Positions 15,269-22,557 of a stretch of DNA of 30,413 bases are shown piece by piece. The notes under the pieces are model-generated. The model was not told where the DNA came from. It did not search any database and saw nothing but the letters and a program-made list of their open reading frames with translations. Positions within the stretch are counted from its first letter, which is position 1. The number at the start of each line of letters is the position of its first letter. This DNA is from CAZHRJ01 sp964534765 (GTDB lineage: Bacteria > Lindowbacteria > 2-12-FULL-62-27): assembly GCA_964534765.1 (NCBI GenBank), contig CAZHRJ010000022.1, positions 1 to 30,413 of the forward strand, written 5' to 3'. A program made the translations under genes and the position numbers.

Positions 15269-16384
15269 TCAATAGGCCGATATGAAGTTCAGTTCGAGCT
15301 GTTTTTCGTCCGTCAGGTAATTGCGGTCCGGCCGGACCCAGCAGAAGGGTTTCGATAGCGGAATTGATTTCAGCAGCGTTCCCGGAACCGCTTGAGCATC
15401 GAGATATTCCCGCATCGATTTTTCCAGATCGGCGACCGCGTCAAAGGCCGGTGAATTCTGTTCGGGCAGACTTGCCGTCCGGCAGGTTCTCTCATACCAC
15501 TCGCTCAAAAACCGGCGGGCCGACTGTTCCTTTGAAATAAAGTGCGGCTGAAATCTCGGATGCCGTTTCAACCAGCGGAAGTAGTGCGGATACAATTCCG
15601 CGCAGAGCCGTGGCACCAACAGATGAACAAAGAGGCGGGGCGGGGTATATCGGTCAATCCACCTTAAAAAATCGAGCATATTGGGGTCCGGTCGGGTCAG
15701 AGGCGCGCGGCCGCCGCACGCTGCGCGGTAGATATCCTGAATCCAGTCGGGATGGTACGCGAGGCGCGGCGGCGCCGGCGGCGCCGGCCGGCGGGCGCGT
15801 TTGATTTTTCGGCGAAGAGCCTCGGCCTGATCCTGGATCACCGGTTCGGCATGAACCGGCGCGGGCAGGAGAGCGACCGCGTAGACCTGTGAAGATTCAA
15901 TGTAGAGACCGGCCACTTCCCGGCAACTGGCATAAAATGCCTCCTGATCCGACAGGGCAGGCGCCTCCTCGTGCGGTTTCAGTCCATGGGCTTTCCAGAT
16001 CCGCTGTACCGTGCTGCGGCTGACCCCCATGAGTTTGGCCATATTCCGGATCGACCATCGACGGGCATTTGCCGGAAACTGTTTTCGCGTCGCCTCAATG
16101 ATCTTCCGAATCTCCTCGTCGCTATGCCGGGGTTTGGCTATTTTCCTGTCGTCTGAGATGGAGTCGAATCCTCCTTCCACAAACCGGTTCTTCCAATGGA
16201 GGACCGTGGAATGGGACACCCCAAGCCGGGAACAGACCTGTTCCGTCGAATGGCCGGCGGCGGATAGCAGAACAATCCAGGCGCGAATCATCTGTCGAAG
16301 CGGTACGCCAGGCCGATCCACCCAGGCCTCCAGCGCCCTGCGGTCTTTGGCCGTCAGAACAACCGGCCCTTTCCCCACTCTCAT
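15269..16384 (-). CDS. IS630-type transposase-derived protein with lost DDE catalytic residues
   Basis: I chose the ATG at 16384 (371 residues); the frame stays open to 17236, but that part is antisense to a real gene. Residues 1-140 hold two helix-turn-helix units (SAAGHSTEQVCSRLGVSHST and AKLMGVSRSTVQRIWKAHGL) as in IS630 transposases. The rest aligns end to end with the IS630 RNase H domain: VAGLYIES, FLRWIDRYTPPRLFVHLL, WLKRHPRFQPHF and KPFCW. The catalytic positions are replaced: Pro174 for the first Asp, Pro258 for the Asp of DNY, Ser294 for the Glu of VERFF (a Glu is one residue later). The 84-residue spacing is kept. No terminal inverted repeats are seen. It is probably a domesticated DNA-binding protein; a decaying element is the alternative. 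Comparison is from memory of the family. Confidence 0.78.
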   Translation of the reverse strand: MRVGKGPVVLTAKDRRALEAWVDRPGVPLRQMIRAWIVLLSAAGHSTEQVCSRLGVSHSTVLHWKNRFVEGGFDSISDDRKIAKPRHSDEEIRKIIEATRKQFPANARRWSIRNMAKLMGVSRSTVQRIWKAHGLKPHEEAPALSDQEAFYASCREVAGLYIESSQVYAVALLPAPVHAEPVIQDQAEALRRKIKRARRPAPPAPPRLAYHPDWIQDIYRAACGGRAPLTRPDPNMLDFLRWIDRYTPPRLFVHLLVPRLCAELYPHYFRWLKRHPRFQPHFISKEQSARRFLSEWYERTCRTASLPEQNSPAFDAVADLEKSMREYLDAQAVPGTLLKSIPLSKPFCWVRPDRNYLTDEKQLELNFISAY

Positions 16385-16425
16385 CGACAATTTTTCTAGC
16401 TTATCCCCGCATAAAAAAAAAGATC

Positions 16426-16440
16426 GGTCTATGGTAGACC
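16426..16440. promoter_or_regulatory. Perfect palindrome between the divergent IS630-like gene and glycerophosphodiesterase gene
   Basis: GGTCTATGGTAGACC is a perfect 6-bp inverted repeat with a 3-base centre. It ends seven bases before the GDPD ATG and 41 bases before the start of the IS630-like gene, next to an A-run (16413-16421). TATGGT inside it could be a -10 box for the plus-strand gene. It is a good operator candidate, perhaps for the helix-turn-helix protein beside it; that link is inference. Confidence 0.5.
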
Positions 16441-16447
16441 TCATTCG

Positions 16448-17251
16448 ATGATCCCAATTCGAGATATCCTCCGGCCAGGGCGGTTCCTTCGCACCGGACA
16501 CCGTGGGGCGGCGCATCTGGCGCCGGAAAATACCATGGTCAGTTTTCAAAAGGCGGTTGACTGCGGAGTCGATCTGATCGAACTGGATGTCCAGTCGACC
16601 GCTGACGGAGAGATTGTCGTTTTCCACGATCCGGCCGTCGACCGGACAACCAACGGCCGGGGGAATCTTGCCGGCATGCGGTTCGCGGACCTTCGGAATC
16701 TGGACGCCGGCTGGCAGTTCTCGCCCCCGGCGTTCCCGTTCCGGGGCCGGGGCATCACCGTGCCGAGTCTGGAGGAAGTGTTGTCGCGGTTTCCGGATGT
16801 GGGATTCACCGTTGAGATCAAATCGTCGCCTCACGCGTTTTTTCTGCCCAATCTCATGTCGATCCTTCGTCGAAACAGCCCGGAGAGGATCATCGTGGCG
16901 GCGGAGGATCATCCACCCCTGGCGCGCATCCGAAAGGAGATGCCCGATCTGGCGACGAATTTCTCCCGGCCGGAGGTCCGGTGGTTTTATTTTCTGGCCA
17001 AAATGCACCTCGCCTTCTTTTTCAGATCGCCCGGGACCGTCTTTCAAGTTCCCGTCTACGCCAAAGGCGACGAGCGCGGTGGGTTGCGGGTGGTGACGCG
17101 TGGATTTATTCAGGCGGCCCACGCCCAGGGGAGGGCCGTTCAGGTTTGGACCATCAATGACCCGGCCAGGATGCGGGATTTGATCGATCTGGGTGTTGAC
17201 GGCTTGACGACTGACCGGCCGGACATTCTGAATCACGTCCGAGGCGCTTGA
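16448..17251 (+). CDS. Glycerophosphodiester phosphodiesterase family protein
   Basis: This 267-residue TIM-barrel enzyme would split glycerophosphodiesters to glycerol 3-phosphate and an alcohol. The GDPD signature is complete: GHRGAAHLAPENT with His18 and Arg19, IELDVQSTADGEIVVFHD with Glu45, Asp47 and His60, and RTTNGRGNL. Near the end VQVWTINDPARMRDLIDLGV and DGLTTDRPD form the usual last strands. There is no clear signal peptide, so it is likely cytosolic, as in UgpQ-like enzymes. It is divergent from the IS630-like gene and separated from it by a palindrome. The ferredoxin gene follows after 56 bases. Confidence 0.92.
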   Translation: MIPIRDILRPGRFLRTGHRGAAHLAPENTMVSFQKAVDCGVDLIELDVQSTADGEIVVFHDPAVDRTTNGRGNLAGMRFADLRNLDAGWQFSPPAFPFRGRGITVPSLEEVLSRFPDVGFTVEIKSSPHAFFLPNLMSILRRNSPERIIVAAEDHPPLARIRKEMPDLATNFSRPEVRWFYFLAKMHLAFFFRSPGTVFQVPVYAKGDERGGLRVVTRGFIQAAHAQGRAVQVWTINDPARMRDLIDLGVDGLTTDRPDILNHVRGA

Positions 17252-17307
17252 TCGGAATTTGACCGTTAGATAGCGTTGTGGCGGTTGGACAAAAAAGGAG
17301 ATTCATT

Positions 17308-17544
17308 GTGGCCAGTAAAGACAAGAAACACGCCGGCAGCATAACCGGGAAATTTTATGTCGACACGGAATGCATCGACTGCGATCTCTGTCGCGAGACC
17401 GCGCCGGCGAATTTCAAGCGCAACGATGACGGCGGATACTCGTTTGTATTCAAACAACCTGAATCACCCCAGGAGGAAACCCAGTGCCGGGAGGCCATGG
17501 AGGGTTGTCCGGTGGAGGCCATCGGGGCGGACGGGGACGCCTGA
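17308..17544 (+). CDS. Single-cluster [4Fe-4S] ferredoxin
   Basis: I chose the GTG at 17308 because AAGGAG (17295-17300) lies seven bases upstream; this gives 78 residues. Cys22, Cys25 and Cys28 in CIDCDLC, and Cys67 in GCPVEAI, are the four cluster ligands. The extra Cys60 (QCREAMEGC) is found in many one-cluster ferredoxins, where it can pair with another cysteine, or where the second cluster site has been lost. The family passes single electrons at low potential in the cytosol. It sits between GDPD and the MoaD-MoaE fusion; its partner enzyme cannot be named. Confidence 0.9.
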   Translation: MASKDKKHAGSITGKFYVDTECIDCDLCRETAPANFKRNDDGGYSFVFKQPESPQEETQCREAMEGCPVEAIGADGDA

Positions 17545-17592
17545 CCGCGGCCGAACGGCCGCCCTTCCCCCGAGCACCCTCCGCGCCATCCC

Positions 17593-18276
17593 ATGCAGAT
17601 CACCCTTTTGTTGTTCGCCCACATCCGTGAAAAGATCGGGCTGCCGCGCCTGACCGTCGATTTGCCCGACGGATCCACAATCGCCGACCTTCAAGTTCAG
17701 TTGATCCTCCGGTATCCGAACGCGGCGCCTATCCTGTCGGTCTGCCGGTTTTCCGTCAATGCCGAGTATGGAGATCCGCAATCGACTCTGTCGGAGGGAA
17801 CCGAAGTCGGTGTCATTCCGCCCGTTTCCGGAGGGGCCCAGCCGCTTTGCCGCCCTCATGCCCGGATCAGCCGCGATCCCATCCGGATGGACAGTCTGGC
17901 GGAGCGACTCACAGGCGAGGATGCCGGCGCTGTGTTGACCTTCGCCGGAACGGTCCGGCGCGACCAGGGGACCGGTCGGCACGTCACCGGGATCCTCTAT
18001 GAGGGCCATGAACCGATGGCCCGGCAGGTATTGGAGAAAATCGCCGGCCGGGTGGCGGACCGCCACGGCGTACGGGTGGCGGTGGAGCACCGATTGGGAG
18101 AACTTCCCGTCGGGGACATCTCGGTCGGGATCGCGGTATCAGCGCCACACCGGGAAGCCGGATTTTCGGCGCTCCGGGAAATGATCGAATCCATCAAGAC
18201 CGATCTGCCGGTCTGGAAAAAAGAACAATTCTCGGACGGAACCTCCGAATGGGTTTCCTGCTCCGCTCGCCCTTAG
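17593..18276 (+). CDS. Molybdopterin synthase, MoaD-MoaE fusion (MoaX-like)
   Basis: This 227-residue protein joins both subunits of molybdopterin synthase, which turns precursor Z (cPMP) into molybdopterin. Residues 1-81 are MoaD with a beta-grasp fold and the C-terminal GVIPPVSGG; the Gly80-Gly81 pair must be freed and thiocarboxylated to carry sulfur. Residues 93-227 are MoaE, with GTVRRDQG, HEPMA, HRLGELPVGDISVGIAVSA and WKKEQFSDG including the conserved lysines. In MoaD the GG must be the C-terminus, so this protein should need cleavage after Gly81. That is reported for MoaX in mycobacteria. The protein is the last gene before a terminator. Confidence 0.92.
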   Translation: MQITLLLFAHIREKIGLPRLTVDLPDGSTIADLQVQLILRYPNAAPILSVCRFSVNAEYGDPQSTLSEGTEVGVIPPVSGGAQPLCRPHARISRDPIRMDSLAERLTGEDAGAVLTFAGTVRRDQGTGRHVTGILYEGHEPMARQVLEKIAGRVADRHGVRVAVEHRLGELPVGDISVGIAVSAPHREAGFSALREMIESIKTDLPVWKKEQFSDGTSEWVSCSARP

Positions 18277-18289
18277 TCTTTCCGGATGC

Positions 18290-18321
18290 GCCGGCAGCCC
18301 TGTCAGCCGCCGGCCCTTTTT
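18290..18321 (+). terminator. Rho-independent terminator after the MoaD-MoaE gene
   Basis: GCCGGCAGC (18290-18298) pairs with GCCGCCGGC (18306-18314) with one mismatch and a 7-base loop. Two C and five T (18317-18321) follow. It closes the GDPD-ferredoxin-MoaDE unit. Confidence 0.85.
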
Positions 18322-18329
18322 ACTTCCCA

Positions 18330-18359
18330 TTGACAGGGTCGGGCGGCTTGATTTTCAAT
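18330..18359 (+). promoter_or_regulatory. Sigma70-type promoter for the helical protein and argS
   Basis: A consensus TTGACA (18330-18335) lies nine bases after the terminator. TTCAAT (18354-18359) is an 18-base-spaced -10 box with four of six matches. The predicted start near 18366 leaves a short leader with the AGGGGG ribosome binding site (18370-18375). Confidence 0.6.
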
Positions 18360-18384
18360 GGGGGAATGGAGGGGGAATTGTCGG

Positions 18385-19395
18385 ATGGAGATCTTCATTA
18401 ACGGGCAGGTCCTCAAAGAGACGAGCCTGTCCCTGTCGGCGAATTTTTCACAACTTATTTCTGAAATCAATAGACTCCTGGGCAGCCGGGAGGAGATCAT
18501 CACGGACGTCCGTGTGGACGGGGAGGACATTCCATCCTGGGACAATGTTAATCCGGATATGAGCCGGATTCAAAAACTGGAAATCTCTTCCCTGCCGCTC
18601 CGGGACTACGCCATTGCCAGCATCGGCGACATCGGCGACTACACCGGCGAAATGCTCGCGGTCCTTCGCAATGTCCACGCCATCTCCCGGAAAGATGGAT
18701 TTGATTCAGTCAGGCGAAACATTCTGGACGGGCTCGATTACATTCTAACCGTGATCGAAACATCCGGCCGGGTGCTGGATTTGAAACTGGACCAAGCCAG
18801 GTACGACATCCGAAGCGGCACACAGATGATCCAGGAAGTCCAGCGGCTGAAAACCAGGATCGTGGACGGCAAAGACCAGGAATCCCTGAAAGGGGATTTT
18901 GAGGAATTGGAACTGACCCTCACCGACTGGCTTAAATTCCTCGAAAGCCTTCTCCATCGATACGCGGCACAGCAAAACGAGATAGGTTCGACCGATGAGA
19001 TTCGAGCGCAGACCCGAACTCATCTTGATGCCCTTGGCCTGCTCGAACAGGATGTCCATTCGATCATCAACGACCTCTATGCGGGCAAAATCGCGAAATC
19101 GCTCGATCAGTTTCAAAGCCGGATCCAGGTCCTTCAGGAAGCCATGGGATTTTTGCAGCAATTGCGTGGTTTGGGCCGGATCCGGTATGAAGCGCTGACA
19201 GTCAATGAGGAAACGCTCGCGGATAAAATCCCTCCGTTTTCAGACGTCTTGAAAGAGCTGTCCGAGTCCATCCGGTCCGGGGACACCGTACTCATGCGGG
19301 ACCTGCTCGAATACGAGGTCCAGCCGTTCATTCGATTTCTTCGAGAGATATACGGTCAGATGGCGGAGCCCGGCGCCGCCGCGTCCAGCGACTGA
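18385..19395 (+). CDS. Unknown helical cytosolic protein with a small beta-rich N-terminal domain
   Basis: The ATG at 18385 follows AGGGGG by nine bases, giving 336 residues. I do not recognise the family. Residues 1-65 have a short-strand pattern (MEIFINGQVLKE ... ITDVRVDGEDI) of the kind seen in small beta-grasp domains. Residues 75-325 are almost all helical with heptad-like leucines (for example LTLTDWLKFLESLLHRYAAQ and RIQVLQEAMGFLQQLRGLG). No signal peptide, membrane span, cysteine pair or catalytic motif is seen. It is the first gene after a clear promoter and is 24 bases before argS, so the two are co-transcribed. It could be a chaperone-like or structural helper. Confidence 0.75.
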   Translation: MEIFINGQVLKETSLSLSANFSQLISEINRLLGSREEIITDVRVDGEDIPSWDNVNPDMSRIQKLEISSLPLRDYAIASIGDIGDYTGEMLAVLRNVHAISRKDGFDSVRRNILDGLDYILTVIETSGRVLDLKLDQARYDIRSGTQMIQEVQRLKTRIVDGKDQESLKGDFEELELTLTDWLKFLESLLHRYAAQQNEIGSTDEIRAQTRTHLDALGLLEQDVHSIINDLYAGKIAKSLDQFQSRIQVLQEAMGFLQQLRGLGRIRYEALTVNEETLADKIPPFSDVLKELSESIRSGDTVLMRDLLEYEVQPFIRFLREIYGQMAEPGAAASSD

Positions 19396-19419
19396 AGTCA
19401 TTCGAATCGCGGCACCCAG

Positions 19420-21072
19420 GTGTATCTCCGGCGCCTTCTCAAGAACGAACTGACCCAGGTGGTCCGGGAACGGTTCGGCGACGTCGGGGCCGGCGTCGAC
19501 ATCACGTTACCCCGGGATCCATCCCACGGCGACTACGCTCTGAATTTTCCGTTGAAATCCGCCAAAGAGCTCGGCCGAGCGCCGATGGCCATTGCCGCGG
19601 AATTGGCCGAGTCTCTGCGAGGCCGCGAGCATTTTTCGCAGGTGGAGGCGGCGGCGCCGGGATTTGTGAATTTGTTTCTCTCGAATGTTTTTCTATCGGA
19701 GCTTCTGGAAATCCTCGCCGAGGGGAGCGGCGGAGACCGGGAATCCCTATTTGAGGTGTATCGGGCCGATCCGATCCTGGATGTCAACGTCGAATTTGTT
19801 TCCGCGAACCCGACAGGCCCCCTGACGGTCGGCCATGGCCGGAACGCCTGTCTTGGAGATTCGCTCGCGCGCCTGTTTCAAGCCGTCGGGCACCGGGTGG
19901 TCCGGGAATATTATTTCAACAACGCCGGCCGGCAGATGAAAATCCTTGGAGAGTCTCTTCGGGCCAGGTATCTGGAACTGCTGGGCCGGCCCGTGGAATT
20001 TCCGGAAGAGGGATATATCGGAGACTACCTGATCGATATCGCCCGGAACGTTCTGGAGAAGGAAGGCAAGGATCACGCGGATGCCGACCTGACGTTTTTT
20101 CAGCGACAAGCGGAGGGCTGTATGTTTCAAATGATCCGCGCGACGCTCGACCGGCTGCAGATTTCGTTTGACCTCTATTTCAATGAGGATCGGCTCTATG
20201 ACAGCGGGTCCGTCCATGGAGTGCTGGAGGAATTGAAGCGGCAGGGGCTGGCGTTTGAGAAAGACGGCGCCGTTTTTTTCCGTGGAGAAGACTGTGGTCT
20301 GCCGAAGGATCCGGTCCTGGTCAAGACCAACGGCGAGCCGACCTATCGTCTTCCGGATGTCGCCTATCACATTGACAAGCTCCACCGCAATTACAACCTG
20401 ATCGTCGACGTGCTGGGCGCGGACCACATCGATGAGCACCGGGAAGTCCTGGCCATATTGAAGTCTCTTGGCCATTCCACCGAATCGATTCGCGGGATCA
20501 TTTACCAGTTCGTGACTCTGGTACGCGAAGGGTTGCCCGTCAAGATGTCGACACGCCGGGCGGAATACATCACGCTGGACGAGCTTCTGGATGATGTCGG
20601 CCCGGATGTCTGCCGGTTTTTCTTTCTCTCGCGAAAAGCCGATACGCATCTGGAGTTCGACCTCGAATTGGCCAAGAAGGAGTCCCAGGAAAATCCGGTC
20701 TATTACGTTCAGTACGCGCATGCCCGGTTGGCCGGCATTTTCCGGACGGCGGCGGATCAGGGATTCCAGCAGGAAGACATTAATCAGGCCGCGGTGGATC
20801 TGTCAAATCCGGCGGCGCAGGTTCTGGCCAAGAAGATTTTATCGCTGGGAAATGTAATTGAAAATTGTCTTCAGGAATTGGAAGTGATTGGACTGTTGAT
20901 CTATTTGCGGGAGCTGGCGGAATCATTTCATGTGTATTACACGGAAGTCCGTGTCGTCGACTCGGCCGACCCGGCCGGGACGCTTGGCCGCCTGAAGCTA
21001 TGCGGGGTGGTCAAAAGGATCCTCCACTCGGCCCTGACCATGCTGGGCATCAGCGCTCCCGACCGGATGTAA
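19420..21072 (+). CDS. argS: Arginyl-tRNA synthetase
   Basis: This 550-residue class I synthetase charges tRNA-Arg. The N-terminal additional domain (1-115) begins LRRLLKNELTQVVRERFGDV and includes DYALNFPLKSAKELGRAP. The HIGH-type motif is SANPTGPLTVGHGRNA with His139. EYYFNNAGRQM follows, typical of ArgS, and Lys375 begins KMSTR, the KMSKS-like loop. The anticodon-binding domain (about 430-550) holds NPVYYVQYAHARL and ends in LGISAPDRM. The start is a GTG with no visible ribosome binding site, 24 bases after the previous stop, suggesting coupling. The length is normal. Confidence 0.96.
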   Translation: MYLRRLLKNELTQVVRERFGDVGAGVDITLPRDPSHGDYALNFPLKSAKELGRAPMAIAAELAESLRGREHFSQVEAAAPGFVNLFLSNVFLSELLEILAEGSGGDRESLFEVYRADPILDVNVEFVSANPTGPLTVGHGRNACLGDSLARLFQAVGHRVVREYYFNNAGRQMKILGESLRARYLELLGRPVEFPEEGYIGDYLIDIARNVLEKEGKDHADADLTFFQRQAEGCMFQMIRATLDRLQISFDLYFNEDRLYDSGSVHGVLEELKRQGLAFEKDGAVFFRGEDCGLPKDPVLVKTNGEPTYRLPDVAYHIDKLHRNYNLIVDVLGADHIDEHREVLAILKSLGHSTESIRGIIYQFVTLVREGLPVKMSTRRAEYITLDELLDDVGPDVCRFFFLSRKADTHLEFDLELAKKESQENPVYYVQYAHARLAGIFRTAADQGFQQEDINQAAVDLSNPAAQVLAKKILSLGNVIENCLQELEVIGLLIYLRELAESFHVYYTEVRVVDSADPAGTLGRLKLCGVVKRILHSALTMLGISAPDRM

Positions 21073-21104
21073 ATACAAGAAATTCGGCGGGGAAGGTGGG
21101 CTTC

Positions 21105-21122
21105 AACGCAGAGACGCAGAGG
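21105..21122. repeat. CGCAGAG direct repeat element
   Basis: AACGCAGAGACGCAGAGG contains ACGCAGAG twice in tandem. Short ACGCAGAG tandem tracts are dispersed in many environmental bacterial genomes (recollection, not searched). It lies between argS and the palindromic ACGAAT repeat. Confidence 0.55.
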
Positions 21123-21141
21123 ATGAGGATCCTAAAATCAG

Positions 21142-21229
21142 TTACCACAAATGCACACGAATGGCCACGAATGGTCTACCTATAGAGAGAATGTTTTTGT
21201 TCGTGTTGATTCGTGTTCATTAGTGGTAA
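21142..21229. repeat. Large imperfect inverted repeat built from ACACGAAT units
   Basis: TTACCAC (21142-21148) and GTGGTAA (21223-21229) end two arms of about 30 bases. Each arm carries the ATG-x-ACACGAAT motif and a second CACGAA copy, so the whole can fold into a long cruciform. The centre (21172-21199) includes GGTCTACCTATAGAGAG. It has no coding sign. It resembles dispersed ACGAAT repeats found in several uncultivated phyla. It may act as a terminator for argS or be a non-autonomous element. Confidence 0.7.
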
Positions 21230-21294
21230 ATATTTCCCCTGTTGTCCTACCCCTTACAAAACAACCGTCAGGTGTCTTACACATCACGCCAAAA

Positions 21295-21300
21295 TATAGT
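21295..21300 (+). promoter_or_regulatory. Candidate -10 box of the tRNA-Glu gene
   Basis: TATAGT within AAAATATAGT lies about 40 bases upstream of the tRNA. No good -35 box is at the right distance (GTGTCT at 21272-21277 is weak). The stretch 21230-21339 holds nothing else I can support. Confidence 0.3.
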
Positions 21301-21339
21301 AGGAGTCACCGGGTGTGTGCGCCTGTCCGGGTCATGATT

Positions 21340-21412
21340 GTCCTCGTCGTCTAGGGGCCCAGGACACCGCCCTTTCACGGCGGTAACACGGGTTCAAATC
21401 CCGTCGAGGACG
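21340..21412 (+). tRNA. tRNA-Glu (anticodon TTC)
   Basis: A full cloverleaf is visible. The acceptor arms GTCCTCG (21340-21346) and CGAGGAC (21405-21411) pair, with discriminator G at 21412. The anticodon stem CCGCC/GGCGG holds loop CTTTCAC with TTC at 21374-21376. The T arm reads CGGGTTCAAATCCCG. The D region is GTCTAGGGGCCCAGGAC, nearly identical to E. coli tRNA-Glu. CCA is not encoded (TTT follows), so it must be added by the nucleotidyltransferase. It faces recF, whose stop is 15 bases away. Confidence 0.96.
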
Positions 21413-21426
21413 TTTGCCATACCGCT

Positions 21427-22521
21427 TCAGGAAATCTCCACTCTCATGCGAACTCCGGTAACGAGATCCTGAGGAAGGTCCTCGCACGAGGTCAGCAGAA
21501 TCTGGCCCGGATAGTCGAGGAGATACGAAGCGACCGTGCGGCGGCGGAGTGAGTCCAATTCTGAAAAGAGATCGTCGAGCAGCAGGATGGGCGGATCATT
21601 CTCTGAATTTTTCCGGCCGGCCAGCCGGTCGGCTTCGATCCATTTCAAGGCCAGGGCTAGAATCCTAATTTCTCCCTGCGAAAGCGTATCCGACGCGGGC
21701 AGAGGCGATGCAAATCCGGCGATGGTGTCCAGAAACAACAGATCATCCCGGTGAGGGCCGACGGTCGTATGCCCCGCGGCAAGATCCTGGCTTCGGTGAT
21801 CGATCAACGCCCCAAGGAGATTTCCCCTTGCTGTCTCCAGGGTTTCCACCCGGATGCGCGCCGACAGAGAGCCGGCTCCCAGACGGTCCAACTGAGACGG
21901 CAACCGATCCACCAGATCCGCCAGAAATTCCCGCCGATCCGATATCAGGTAGTTTCCATCCTGAGCCAGCGCCTCATCGAGCGCCATAAGAGATCCCAGA
22001 TCGGGCGGAGCCGTTGAAGCCGATTTTAAGAGTGCGTTTCGTTCCTCCAGGGTGCGTGTATAGCGTTTCAATCTGGACAGATAGTCAGGATGCCCCTGGG
22101 AGAGAATCCGGTCCATAAATTTTCGCCGGCCGGCCGGGACGCCGGTGATGAGATCCATCTCGTTCGTCGAAAACAGAACAACCGGCGGCCGGCCGATCAG
22201 TTCCGATCGCCGTATGACGCGATCACCCTCATGGTAAACGACCGCCGACCCCGACAAAAATGATACCGATCGACCCGGAGCGCCACCGGACCTGGCCCCT
22301 TCGACTCGAAAAAAGGAAACGCCGGCCGACTTGTGCACCAGAGACGAGAACCGGACATCCCGCGGAGTACGACCAAGGCACAGGAGATAGACCGCCTCGA
22401 GGATCGTTGATTTTCCGGACCCGTTCATTCCGGTGATCAGAGTGACGCCGGAATGGGCGAAGTCAAACTCAGCGGATGAAAATCCTCTGTAGTTATTCAG
22501 AGAGAGGCGGGCAAAACTCAC
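21427..22521 (-). CDS. recF: DNA replication and repair protein RecF
   Basis: This 364-residue SMC-like ATPase helps load RecA at gaps and restart forks. The Walker A is GMNGSGKST (31-39). The signature motif is TLSQGEIRILALALK, and Walker B is ILLLDDLFSELD near 320-331, followed by the D-loop and ILLTSCE. N-terminal FARLSLNNYRGFSSAEF is standard for RecF. The start is a GTG; the upstream base context has no clear ribosome binding site. It follows dnaN by 36 bases and, with dnaA, forms the classical dnaA-dnaN-recF order. Confidence 0.96.
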   Translation of the reverse strand: MSFARLSLNNYRGFSSAEFDFAHSGVTLITGMNGSGKSTILEAVYLLCLGRTPRDVRFSSLVHKSAGVSFFRVEGARSGGAPGRSVSFLSGSAVVYHEGDRVIRRSELIGRPPVVLFSTNEMDLITGVPAGRRKFMDRILSQGHPDYLSRLKRYTRTLEERNALLKSASTAPPDLGSLMALDEALAQDGNYLISDRREFLADLVDRLPSQLDRLGAGSLSARIRVETLETARGNLLGALIDHRSQDLAAGHTTVGPHRDDLLFLDTIAGFASPLPASDTLSQGEIRILALALKWIEADRLAGRKNSENDPPILLLDDLFSELDSLRRRTVASYLLDYPGQILLTSCEDLPQDLVTGVRMRVEIS

Positions 22522-22557
22522 GCGGGCGCGGAAAAAAAAAGCAGACGGATCGGGCGG

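Noticed and set aside
15771..15797. GC-rich near-tandem GGCGCC repeats
   Set aside because: They encode Pro/Ala codons in the IS630-like gene (around RRPAPPAPP); low-complexity coding, not a separate element.
16385..17236. Upstream extension of the IS630-like minus-strand frame to 17236
   Set aside because: It is antisense to the clear glycerophosphodiesterase gene and shows no transposase sequence; the HTH protein starts at 16384.
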